The position numbers and the translations under genes are program-made. The notes beneath the pieces are model-generated. The model ran no database searches and was not told the origin of the DNA. It saw only the letters and a program-made list of their open reading frames with translations. Below, in pieces: positions 6,356 to 14,075 of a DNA stretch of 23,808 nucleotides. Source of the stretch: Candidatus Omnitrophota bacterium (GTDB taxonomy: Bacteria > Ratteibacteria > UBA8468 > MWAK01). The DNA lies in NCBI GenBank assembly GCA_018829455.1, contig JAHJUB010000044.1, positions 1-23,808 of the forward strand, given 5' to 3'. Numbering within the stretch: position 1 is the first letter of the stretch; every line of letters begins with the position of its first letter.

Positions 6356-7654
6356 ATGAAACGAAAAATAACGGCAAAGTTGTCTGAATGGAAGAATAGC
6401 CACCGGCGCCAGCCTTTGCTCATGTATGGGGCAAGACAGGTTGGAAAGACCTATGTTATTAATGAGTTTGGCCGAAACAATTATGAAAATGTTATTTATG
6501 TTAATCTGGAAACTAATTTAACTGTTGCCGCAGATTTTAACAATGATATTTCGCCGGAACATATTATCAATTGTTTGGAGATATTTTATAAACAAAAAAT
6601 AGTCCCGGGGAAAACGCTTATTTTTTTTGATGAGATCCAATCGTGTGAGCGAGCGTTGACATCGTTAAAGTATTTTTGTGAAAGCGTCTCGGAATATCAT
6701 CTGATTGCGGCCGGAAGTCTTTTGGGCGTTGCTTTCAATCGTGATAAAAGTTCTTTTCCGGTTGGCAAAGTGGATCTGCTCCATCTGTATCCGTTGGATC
6801 TCGAAGAGTTCTTGTGGGCGGTGGACAGGGAGCCGTTGGCAGTCTCAATACGCGGTTGTTATACGGGTAACATCCCTTTATCACGCATGCTTCATGATAC
6901 GGCTCTTCATTTGTACAAAGAGTATTTAATTGTCGGCGGTATGCCTGCCGTTGTAAATGAGTATTGTACGAGTCAAAGGTTATTGGATGCGGCTACTGTG
7001 CAAGCGCTGATCGTTGATACCTATATAGCGGATATGGCAAAGTATACCACGCCTGCCGAAACGACAAAGATCATGGCGGCTTTTCAATCGATACCGGCGC
7101 AATTGGCCAAGGACAACCGGAAATTTCAATACAAGGTCATCCAGCGTGGAGGTTCTGCTTCGATATTTGGATCGTCGATCGACTGGCTGTGTGCCGCAGG
7201 ATTGGTTGTTAAATGTAACAAGGTTGAACACGGGCACATGCCGTTGGCGGCCTACCAGGATTTTTCAAGTTTTAAGCTGTATATGGGGGATGTCGGGTTG
7301 CTGACCTTAAAGTCGGGGATGCCGGCGCATAATATTTTAACATCCATCGAGACGCACAATACTTTTATGGGCGCGATTGTGGAGAATTATGTGGCGGATC
7401 AATTGCGGATTCATCGGAGCGAGCTTTATTATTGGGATTCTGCCCATACCGCTGAAATAGATTTTGTAATTCAAGACCAAGATAAGATTATTCCCGTGGA
7501 AGTCAAATCAAGCGCCCATACTCGTTCCAGGAGCTTATCGGTGTATAAAGAAAAATATTCCCCGCCGTACGCGATAAGGATATCCGCAAAAAATTTCGGG
7601 TTTGAGAATCAGATAAAGTCTGTTCCGTTGTATGCAGTGTTTTGTATCGCGTAA
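6356..7654 (+). CDS. AAA_14/DUF4143 ATPase, second copy
   Basis: 432 residues. Walker A is GARQVGKTY (residues 25-33) and Walker B LIFFDEIQ (88-95). They are followed by HLIAAGSLLGVAF and LYPLDLEEFLW, the family equivalents of the first ATPase's GSSSFYLK and LYPLDFEELLW. The DUF4143 part includes LYMGDVGLLT, AIVENYVADQL and ends in AEIDFVIQ...IPVEVKSS, again an E-x-D/E-V-K nuclease-like motif. It belongs to a different branch from the first copy: the two are clearly not recent duplicates. The gene is visibly more AT-rich than its neighbours, which suggests acquisition. It has its own promoter, and broken pieces of dehydrogenase and wecB lie on its two sides. Molecular function is unknown. Confidence 0.88.
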   Translation: MKRKITAKLSEWKNSHRRQPLLMYGARQVGKTYVINEFGRNNYENVIYVNLETNLTVAADFNNDISPEHIINCLEIFYKQKIVPGKTLIFFDEIQSCERALTSLKYFCESVSEYHLIAAGSLLGVAFNRDKSSFPVGKVDLLHLYPLDLEEFLWAVDREPLAVSIRGCYTGNIPLSRMLHDTALHLYKEYLIVGGMPAVVNEYCTSQRLLDAATVQALIVDTYIADMAKYTTPAETTKIMAAFQSIPAQLAKDNRKFQYKVIQRGGSASIFGSSIDWLCAAGLVVKCNKVEHGHMPLAAYQDFSSFKLYMGDVGLLTLKSGMPAHNILTSIETHNTFMGAIVENYVADQLRIHRSELYYWDSAHTAEIDFVIQDQDKIIPVEVKSSAHTRSRSLSVYKEKYSPPYAIRISAKNFGFENQIKSVPLYAVFCIA

Positions 7655-7662
7655 GATCGAAG

Positions 7663-7681
7663 AAGACGAAAATTGAGCGGA
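7663..7681 (+). other. Short copy of the GT4-transferase remnant
   Basis: AAGACGAAAATTGAG (15 bases) followed by CGGA matches 1824-1842 at 18 of 19 positions. At 1824 this codes for part of the GT4 remnant (RRKLRG). It lies nine bases after the second ATPase stop codon and may be the right-hand remainder of a sequence into which that gene was inserted. Confidence 0.35.
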
Positions 7682-7701
7682 ATGATGAAAAACCCAAAAA
7701 T

Positions 7702-8027
7702 ATGAAAAAAGAAGGTGATATTGGTTGCCGGCGCCGGACATTTGTCTCGGCGTTGGTTCCGGTACGCTCAGCCAGCAGACGGCCGCGGTAATGGTGGAGT
7801 TTGAAAAGGTGCTGGAAAAGGAAAAACCGGACCTGGTTTTGGTGGTCGGCGACGTTAATTCAACCCTGGCGGCAAGCCTGGCAACAGTGCAATACCGCAT
7901 CCGGAAAAACTCCGCTCACCGTCCCTCCAACGTTGACAGCAAGGAGACGTTAGCCAAACTGGTAAGGACGTTTTGTGAAATATCAAAAACCCTGCCAATT
8001 ATTTTCCCCTGCCACCCGCGCACCGCA
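7702..8027 (+). pseudogene. wecB fragment with two internal deletions
   Basis: Three blocks match the intact gene. Bases 7705-7735 match its start region (4776-4806). Bases 7736-7914 match about 4953-5134 and encode DICLGVGSGTLSQQTAA and the GDVNSTLAA region. Bases 7915-8027 match about 5418-5529 (RPSNVDSKETLAKL). The first joint fuses two copies of GCCGGCGCC and is out of frame, and the second removes about 285 bases including the HVEAGLRS active-site segment. Similarity ends at CACCCGCGCACCGCA. It cannot encode an epimerase. It is diverged from the intact gene by many point changes, so it derives from an independent older copy. Confidence 0.88.
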
Positions 8028-8089
8028 GGCGCGGAAAAATTAGCAAAAGGCGCATTTTAGGTAGATTTCTGATGAGGCGCTTTGGTTTA

Positions 8090-8119
8090 TTGACTGGAAA
8101 TGACGGATAGAGATATAAT
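8090..8119 (+). promoter_or_regulatory. Sigma-70-type promoter upstream of the WbpM/CapD-like gene
   Basis: TTGACT (8090-8095), an 18-base spacer and a perfect TATAAT (8114-8119). It gives a leader of about 23 bases before the ATG at 8149. It separates the dehydratase gene from the wecB debris upstream. Confidence 0.5.
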
Positions 8120-8148
8120 TTAGTTTGGAATAACAGAAATTAAACGAG

Positions 8149-10002
8149 ATGAAGACGATATTTAAGGATTGGCGGCGGTGGTTTCTGATAGTTGGCGACC
8201 TGATAGTTATTGCTTTAGCGCTATATCTTGCCTTCGCCACCCGTTTCTGGCAATTCACCCTGTCCTCCTCCCACCTATCCGTTTATTTCAAGATACTGCC
8301 GGCGGCGCTGGTTGTTTATCTCGTTTCTTTCTTCTATTTCGGCCTTTACCACGGCACCTGGCGTTTCGCCGGATTTCGCGACCTCCTCTCAATTGTTAAA
8401 AGTATCCTGACGGGAACCGTTTCTCTGGTTTTTGTTTCCTTTTTAATCGTCGGATTGCGCGATACGCCCCGTTCTATCTTTATTCTTTTTGCCGTTTACC
8501 TCGCCTTTGGCGTTGGCTTTTTGCGTATTGCCGTCAGATTATACCGGGAAGTTTGGCCTATCTTTAAACCGAGACTGAATCCGGATGCAACCCGGACGCT
8601 TATTTTGGGCGCAGGCGAAGCAGGTGAAATGGTCTTAAGGGGTTTACAACAGCAGCGCAATAAGTCAAACCCGATTGGGTTCCTTGACGATGACCTTCGA
8701 AAACAGGGAATGCTGATTCACGGCGTAAGGATTTTGGGGGTTATCGACAAATTGCCTGAAATCTTAAAGACCTCCCGGGTGGAGGAAGTTATTATTGCCA
8801 TACCCAACTTCCCCGGGGAAAAGATGCGCCGGGTAGTAAAGACTTGCCAGAAGGCCGGCGTGAAAAACCGGACCATTCCCCGCATGACTGACATTTTGGC
8901 CGGACGGGTGCGACTGGACCGGCTGCGGCCGGTTGGCATGGAAGATTTGCTTAACCGCCGGATGACAAAAATTGAGAATGAGCGCATCCGGGAGATTCTG
9001 GCCGGCAAACGGATTCTGGTTACCGGCGCCGGCGGTTCCATCGGTTCGGAATTGTGCCGGCAGATACTTGATTATCAACCAGCCTGGTTACTTTTACTGG
9101 AACAAAACGAAACCGGTCTTTTTTACATTACCAACGAATTGACTAAAAGATTCCCCGGGACTAAACTGTACCCGATTATCGGCGATATCTGCCACCAATC
9201 CAAGATAACCCGGATTTTTAAGGATTATCAACCGGAAATAATTTTCCATGCGGCTGCCTACAAGCATGTGCCGGTGATGGAAGAAAATCCGGATGAAGCC
9301 ATTCGCAACAATGTTTTCGGCACCAAGATTTTAGTGGACCTTGCTCTGGAAAACGGCATCAGCCACTTTATAATGCTTTCTACGGACAAGGCGGTTAACC
9401 CGGTGGGCGTGATGGGCATGACCAAGCGTTTAGCCGAAATTTATCTCCAGAGCCGTCAAACTAATGGCGCCACTCCACTCAAAGCCGTGCGTTTTGGAAA
9501 CGTCCTGGAGAGCGCCGGCAGTGTGGTGCCCATTTTTAAACAGCAGATTGATGATGGCGGCCCAATTACGTTGACGCATCCGGAAATCAAGCGGTTCTTT
9601 ATGACTATTCCGGAAGCGGTGGAACTGATTCTTTTTGCGGCCACAGTCAGCCAGGAGAGCGCGATTTTGATTCTGGAAATGGGAGATTTGATTAAGATTA
9701 AAGACCTGGCCTGGAATTTGATTACCCTGGCCGGGCTGAAGCCGGAAAAGGACATTAAAATTATTTACACGGGCCTGCGGCCCGGCGAAAAACTCTATGA
9801 GGAACTTCATTATGAAAAGAACGAGGTTTTGATGAAGACCGATTCTTCGGTGGTGAAAGCCGTTCAACCGAAACGGTTGATTACCGCGGAAAAGGTTGAC
9901 CAGGCCGTTCAGACCTTACAGGCGTTGTTGGAAACCGGTTCGTCGTCGGATGAAATACGGTTTTCTTTGACCGATATCCTGCACAAACTCGAAACAGAGT
10001 AA
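8149..10002 (+). CDS. Membrane-bound UDP-GlcNAc 4,6-dehydratase, WbpM/CapD/FlaA1 long form
   Basis: 617 residues, typical of the long WbpM-type proteins. Four transmembrane helices fill about residues 10-125. They are followed by a first Rossmann region (LILGAGEAGE, 151-160) and the catalytic SDR domain beginning RILVTGAGGSIGSE (288-301). The active site reads S411-T-D-K-A-V-N-P then M422-G-M-T-K426. The Met in place of the usual SDR Tyr is the hallmark of membrane 4,6-dehydratases such as WbpM. The product would be UDP-4-keto-6-deoxy-GlcNAc, the substrate of the WbpV-like reductase at 207, for QuiNAc/FucNAc-type sugars. It ends with the conserved GLRPGEKLYEELHYE region. No strong Shine-Dalgarno site precedes the ATG. 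Confidence 0.92.
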   Translation: MKTIFKDWRRWFLIVGDLIVIALALYLAFATRFWQFTLSSSHLSVYFKILPAALVVYLVSFFYFGLYHGTWRFAGFRDLLSIVKSILTGTVSLVFVSFLIVGLRDTPRSIFILFAVYLAFGVGFLRIAVRLYREVWPIFKPRLNPDATRTLILGAGEAGEMVLRGLQQQRNKSNPIGFLDDDLRKQGMLIHGVRILGVIDKLPEILKTSRVEEVIIAIPNFPGEKMRRVVKTCQKAGVKNRTIPRMTDILAGRVRLDRLRPVGMEDLLNRRMTKIENERIREILAGKRILVTGAGGSIGSELCRQILDYQPAWLLLLEQNETGLFYITNELTKRFPGTKLYPIIGDICHQSKITRIFKDYQPEIIFHAAAYKHVPVMEENPDEAIRNNVFGTKILVDLALENGISHFIMLSTDKAVNPVGVMGMTKRLAEIYLQSRQTNGATPLKAVRFGNVLESAGSVVPIFKQQIDDGGPITLTHPEIKRFFMTIPEAVELILFAATVSQESAILILEMGDLIKIKDLAWNLITLAGLKPEKDIKIIYTGLRPGEKLYEELHYEKNEVLMKTDSSVVKAVQPKRLITAEKVDQAVQTLQALLETGSSSDEIRFSLTDILHKLETE

Positions 10003-10111
10003 TTGCCACCCGGCTTACTCCTTTAAAAGAAATTTTCTCTACGGGATTTGCCGGATTTGAGCGAAGTTCCTCTCCTAAACAAGACAACCGCGCCAATTTT
10101 AAAAGTCAGGT

Positions 10112-10897
10112 ATGAATATTACGGTTTTTTTTCTGGTTAAAAAAATTATCGGGATGGTCCTTTCCCCGCTGACACTTTTCGGCCTGCTGTTTCTGTGCGG
10201 ATTCTTATTCTGCCGGTCAAAGTCACGGCAGAATATCGGCCGTTTCCTGATTGCCCTGGCCGCATTTGCCCTGCTGGTGTTAAGTTATCAGCCGGTTGCG
10301 GACCGGCTGGTAGGTCCTCTGGAGCGGAAATACCCGCCGCTAATCAATAGGGTGGGCTTGCCGGAAATCCGCTGGATTGTGGTGCTGGGCGGCGGGCACA
10401 CATCCGACCCGAGCCTACCGGTAACCGGGCAGATTGACGAGACGACCCTGGTTCGGCTGACAGAAGGAATACGGCTTCAGCGCCTGTGTCCGGGCAGCAA
10501 ACTGCTTCTTTCCGGCGGTGCGGTTTACGACCTGAAAACTAATGCGGAAATAATGGCTGAGGTTGCCGAAACGCTCGGTGTAAAAAGAAATACAATTGTG
10601 CTGGAAACAATCAGCCGAGATACTGCAGACGAGGCTGAGGCGGTTGGGCGGATAGTTGGGCACGACCGGTTTTTCTTGGTTACATCCGCCTACCATATGG
10701 CCCGGGCAATGCTGCTTTTTGAAAATGCCGGGTTGAGACCGATATCCGCTCCGACCGGGCATTTGGTGAAAACCGGGAATGGTAAAAGACCGCCTAATTT
10801 TTATTTCCCGAGGACTGACAACCTGCGCAAGTCAGAGATTGCCCTGCACGAGTATCTGGGTATTTTGTGGGTAAAGACGGGAAAAGAATACAGATAA
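10112..10897 (+). CDS. YdcF/ElyC-family envelope protein (DUF218)
   Basis: 261 residues. Two hydrophobic segments (about residues 5-32 and 43-60) are followed by the soluble DUF218 domain with WIVVLGGGH (strand and glycine loop), LLLSGGAVYD, ETISRDTADEA and FFLVTSAYHMARAM. This is the order of motifs in E. coli ElyC, which is implicated in peptidoglycan precursor/undecaprenyl-phosphate balance. The biochemical activity of the family is not settled. CAGGT just before the ATG is a weak ribosome site. It stands alone between the polysaccharide locus and a convergent minus-strand group. The 109 bases before it hold nothing recognisable. Confidence 0.85.
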   Translation: MNITVFFLVKKIIGMVLSPLTLFGLLFLCGFLFCRSKSRQNIGRFLIALAAFALLVLSYQPVADRLVGPLERKYPPLINRVGLPEIRWIVVLGGGHTSDPSLPVTGQIDETTLVRLTEGIRLQRLCPGSKLLLSGGAVYDLKTNAEIMAEVAETLGVKRNTIVLETISRDTADEAEAVGRIVGHDRFFLVTSAYHMARAMLLFENAGLRPISAPTGHLVKTGNGKRPPNFYFPRTDNLRKSEIALHEYLGILWVKTGKEYR

Positions 10898-10948
10898 AAG
10901 TTTTCCCCGATATGGCATGCGGTCATTCTGCGCGTTTCGTTAACCCGC

Positions 10949-11383
10949 TTACACCGTATAGATTATTGGTTCACCTGATAGCGGAAGAGTTTTCTGGGTA
11001 AACGTTATTAAAGTGGCCCCTTCGGCGAGAGAAAAATTGGCAAAGAACAAAAGGAATGCAAATAAGAACTTGGTGAAGAGGAAACGCTGGAGCGGATAGA
11101 TACGTACAACTTTTCCGTTTTTGAATTCAATTTTTTCGGACTTCAGGAGTGCTATTTTCTGCTTGATGTTGGCCGGATTGTTTCCGCAGTATCCGCCGAT
11201 AATGCCGTCGGAGCGGACGACCCGGTGGCAATGGGTTTTTATCGGACAAGGGTTTTGCTTCAGGATTTGGCCGACCCGCCGACCGGCTTGCGGCTGTTTC
11301 AGGGCACGGGCAACGGCGCCGTAGGTTGTAACCTTGCCCCTGGGAATTTGCTTTAATAAGCGGTAAACGTTTTGCGGATTCAT
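10949..11383 (-). CDS. O6-alkylguanine-DNA alkyltransferase (MGMT/Ogt) domain protein
   Basis: 144 residues. The DNA-binding/active domain is complete: IPRGKVTTYGAVARAL, RRVGQILKQNPCPI, the acceptor cysteine in THCHRVVRSDG, then IGGY and LLKSEKIEFKNGKV. It removes alkyl groups from O6-guanine onto its own cysteine. Two oddities are present. The usual PCHR motif reads HCHR, and after the normal domain end (about QRFLF) a further 40 or so residues continue with a hydrophobic stretch (FLFAFLLFFANFSLA) that no family member needs, as if the native stop had been lost. The N-terminal non-catalytic domain of Ogt/Ada is absent, as in many short forms. The start lies beside a repeat C copy, whose GGTGAGGGG may serve as ribosome site. 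Confidence 0.88.
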   Translation of the reverse strand: MNPQNVYRLLKQIPRGKVTTYGAVARALKQPQAGRRVGQILKQNPCPIKTHCHRVVRSDGIIGGYCGNNPANIKQKIALLKSEKIEFKNGKVVRIYPLQRFLFTKFLFAFLLFFANFSLAEGATLITFTQKTLPLSGEPIIYTV

Positions 11384-11389
11384 TGTTTG

Positions 11390-11481
11390 CCCCTCACCTT
11401 AGTCCTCTCCCCAGAGGGGAGAGGATGGAAATATTGAAAAATATCCCTCTACCCTTTGGGGAGAGGGTAGGGGTGAGGGGG
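11390..11481. repeat. Palindromic repeat, family C, inverted pair
   Basis: Two family C elements face each other. CCCCTCACC...CTCTCCCCAGAGGGGAGAG occupies the left (11390-11433) and CCCTCTACCC...GGGGAGAGGGTAGGGGTGAG the right (11452-11481). The outer CCCCTCACC/GGTGAGGGG and inner arms could fold into one long cruciform or RNA hairpin. It fills the gap between the M16 peptidase stop and the alkyltransferase start. Confidence 0.75.
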
Positions 11482-11486
11482 ATTTA

Positions 11487-14075
11487 TTATGGGCTGATGA
11501 TGACCACTATCTTTCGCTCCGGCGGAAAATATTTTTGCGCAAATTTTTGCAGGTCAGCCGGATTAACTTTTTTGGTTTTCTCTTCCAGTTTTGAAGCAAA
11601 GTCATAACCCAGGCCGTAAAGCTGGGAAAGGCCGGCCTCCTGCGCCTGGCTGAAAAGGGTCTGCCGGCTGATTTTTTCGCTCCCCAGGACTCTGGCGCGC
11701 ACCCTTTCCAATTCCGCCGGGCTGATTGCCTGTTTTTTTAATTGGCTGATGACTTCTTCCATTACCTCCCGGACCCGGGCCGTCTTTTCCGGCTGGCATT
11801 GGGCGTAGAAATAGAGCAGGCCCGGTTCCAGACCCAGGAAATAGCCGAAGCCGCTGCTGTAAACAAGGGGTTCTGTTTCGCGTAGTTTCTGGAAAAGGAT
11901 GCCTTCCTGGCTGTTGAGCAGGCCAGCCAAAAGGTTAAACTGGGGTCTTTCCTCTGCGGCAACGGAGATGCCGGGAAAGCCCATCAGGAGGGCCGCCTCC
12001 TTCTTTTTGGTCGTCTCCTTTTTGGTCAGTCCGGCGGCGGGTTCCGCGGAAAGCGGTTTCGGGAAGCCGATTTCCACCGGGCTCAGATTGGCAAAGAGCC
12101 GGCTCGTTTCCGCGCTTACCTTTTCTTCGTTGATGTTTCCAAAAACGGTGATGACCAGGTTGTTACTGCCCAGAAATTTCCGGAAGGTTTTCCGGATGAT
12201 GGTCTGGTTTATGCGCCGGATGCTTTCCCTGGCGCCGCCTTCCGGTAATCCGTAGGGGTGATTGCCGAAGATGGACTGCCGCAGAATTTCATCCGCCTTC
12301 GCCATGGAATCTTCTTCCCGGCTGATGATGCCTCCCAACGCCTCATCCTTGAGCCGGTCAATCTCTTTTTCCGGGAAAACGGATTTCTGCAATATCTCCG
12401 AGAGGAGTTGCAGGCCATCTTTCCAGAACTCTGAAGGTATGCTTAAAGTCAGGCCGAAACTGTTGTTGCCGCTGTAGGGCGTTAGGGACCCGCCCCAGGA
12501 ATTTACGATGCCTGCAATTTGCTGACTGTTTTTTCTCTTTGTGCCGGAAATCAGGAGTTCTGACAGGATGGGGAAGAGTCCGGCGGTATCTTTTTCCTCA
12601 AAAAGGAGTCCGCCTTTCAGGAAGACCGAAATAGAGACGATCGGCAAGTCGTGTTCTTCTTTTATTAAAAGGGGGATGCCGTTAGGCAGGGTTTTTAGTT
12701 TTATACACCCCTCACTCCCAACCCTCTCCCCTGAGGGGAGAGGCGTAGGTGAGGGGGGCACGTCTTCGACCACCGCGAGGGTGAGGTTTTCTTCCCGCAG
12801 GTATCTTTGCGCGGCCGTCTTTACATCCGCTTCTTTTACCCGGTTCATCTCCGCCAGATATGTTTGGGAATAGAGCGGGTTTCCGGTCAAAAAATAGTTG
12901 ACGGCCAGGTCGGCTGCCCTGCCCTCAACCGTTTCCAGGCCAAAAAGGAGAGAACTCCGCATCCTTTTTTGCGCTTCCGCCAACTCCTTTCGGGAGATGC
13001 CGGAACCAACTTTTTTTATCTCTTTCCGAATAACGTCTTTAACCTCTTCCGCTTTTTCCGGAAGGCAGACCGCGGAAACGATAAAGAGCCCCGGGTGTTT
13101 CGGCGTATAGGCGGCGCTGCCTACCGAATAAGCCAGATTCTTTTCCATCAGCGCCCGGTAGAGCCGTGAGGTCTTCCCTTCGCCCAGGACGCCGGCCAGG
13201 ACGTCCAGCGCAACGGTGTCCTTATCCGCCAGACTGCCGATATGATAGCCGAAGTAAAGGTAGGTTAACTGAGTTGGGAACTCGGTTTTTCTCTCCCGAT
13301 AACTTACCTGCGCCGGTTCGGCCGGAACCGCCGGGAGGTATGCCGGCTGTGCTTTGTATTTGGCCGAAGATTCGGTGCAAACTTTCCTGATTTCTTCCGC
13401 CGGAATCGGCCCGGCTACCGATAATATTGCGTTCCCCGGGGCATAAGAGGCGCGGTGGTACGCTTTTAAGTCCGCGTAGGTTATTTCCGAAAGGACCGCC
13501 GGATAACCGCCGATTGGAAAACGGTAGGGATGTACCAGGAAGGCGGCGTTCCAGAGGTTTCGGCCGGCCTGATAACCGGGCTGGTCTTCGTTGCGGCTTA
13601 TCTCCCTGAGGACAACCTCCCGTTCTTTGCTGAAATCTTCCGGAGTGAAGTCCGGCTGAAAGATTGAACGCAGAAGCGCCGGCAATATTTCCCGCCAACT
13701 TTCGGCGGGTACGGTGGCCGTAAAGAGCGTATAATCATGCGTGGTGTAGGCGTTGGTGTAACCGCCGTTATTTTCCACCACCGCGGCCAGCCGTTCCGTC
13801 TCCTTTCCTTTAAAGATAAGGTGTTCCAGAAGATGGGTAACCCCGCTTCCCATCAGAGTACCTTCGGTGGCTGACCCGGTTTTTATCAGCAGGGAGAAAT
13901 TTACCAGTTGGCTGCCGGAGACGTCTTCGCAGAACAGGGTGAACCCGTTGGCCAGGTGAAATTCCGAAACCTGGCGTTGCGGAGGATTTGCGGCGAAAGA
14001 GAAGGAGGCGCGCAGAACCAGGAACAGCAAAACAAGGATTTTAATTTTCTTTTCCATTTTAAAATAATCTGTCAT
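11487..14075 (-). CDS. Secreted M16 (insulinase/pitrilysin-type) zinc peptidase, two-domain
   Basis: 862 residues from the ATG at 14073-14075. This start was chosen over 14096 because it follows CCAGGTAAA and overlaps the upstream stop as ATGA. A signal peptide lies at about residues 8-29 (KKIKILVLLFLVLRASFSFA). The N-terminal M16 domain has the inverted zinc motif HLLEH (H81, E84, H85) with the third ligand near E157 (EREVVLREI). The C-terminal half (from about TLPNGIPLLIKEEHD) is the second, non-catalytic M16 domain without HxxEH. The enzyme probably degrades peptides in the periplasm. The linker between the halves contains an in-frame repeat C (VPPSPTPLPSGERVGSEGC), an insertion foreign to the family. 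It belongs to a minus-strand operon with the phosphatase upstream. Confidence 0.92.
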   Translation of the reverse strand: MTDYFKMEKKIKILVLLFLVLRASFSFAANPPQRQVSEFHLANGFTLFCEDVSGSQLVNFSLLIKTGSATEGTLMGSGVTHLLEHLIFKGKETERLAAVVENNGGYTNAYTTHDYTLFTATVPAESWREILPALLRSIFQPDFTPEDFSKEREVVLREISRNEDQPGYQAGRNLWNAAFLVHPYRFPIGGYPAVLSEITYADLKAYHRASYAPGNAILSVAGPIPAEEIRKVCTESSAKYKAQPAYLPAVPAEPAQVSYRERKTEFPTQLTYLYFGYHIGSLADKDTVALDVLAGVLGEGKTSRLYRALMEKNLAYSVGSAAYTPKHPGLFIVSAVCLPEKAEEVKDVIRKEIKKVGSGISRKELAEAQKRMRSSLLFGLETVEGRAADLAVNYFLTGNPLYSQTYLAEMNRVKEADVKTAAQRYLREENLTLAVVEDVPPSPTPLPSGERVGSEGCIKLKTLPNGIPLLIKEEHDLPIVSISVFLKGGLLFEEKDTAGLFPILSELLISGTKRKNSQQIAGIVNSWGGSLTPYSGNNSFGLTLSIPSEFWKDGLQLLSEILQKSVFPEKEIDRLKDEALGGIISREEDSMAKADEILRQSIFGNHPYGLPEGGARESIRRINQTIIRKTFRKFLGSNNLVITVFGNINEEKVSAETSRLFANLSPVEIGFPKPLSAEPAAGLTKKETTKKKEAALLMGFPGISVAAEERPQFNLLAGLLNSQEGILFQKLRETEPLVYSSGFGYFLGLEPGLLYFYAQCQPEKTARVREVMEEVISQLKKQAISPAELERVRARVLGSEKISRQTLFSQAQEAGLSQLYGLGYDFASKLEEKTKKVNPADLQKFAQKYFPPERKIVVIISP
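12708..12759. repeat. Palindromic repeat, family C, inside the M16 peptidase gene
   Basis: CCCCTCACTCCCAACCCTCT followed by CCCCTGAGGGGAGAGGCGTA and GGTGAGGGG: a full family C palindrome. It is translated in frame within the linker between the two M16 domains and introduces no stop in the minus-strand frame. Confidence 0.85.

Noticed and set aside
9430..9867. A 145-codon minus-strand frame inside the WbpM-like gene
   Set aside because: Antisense shadow of conserved catalytic sequence, with no independent evidence.
10898..10948. A tRNA-like or attachment-site sequence between the convergent ElyC-like and alkyltransferase genes
   Set aside because: A few short palindromes (such as GCATGC) are present, but no cloverleaf, integrase gene or direct repeat was found to support it.
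13222..13698. A 158-codon frame on the minus strand inside the M16 peptidase gene, and several + frames over the same gene
   Set aside because: They are other-frame shadows of a long GC-rich gene; the composition is Arg/Gly/Pro-rich and no domain is recognisable.
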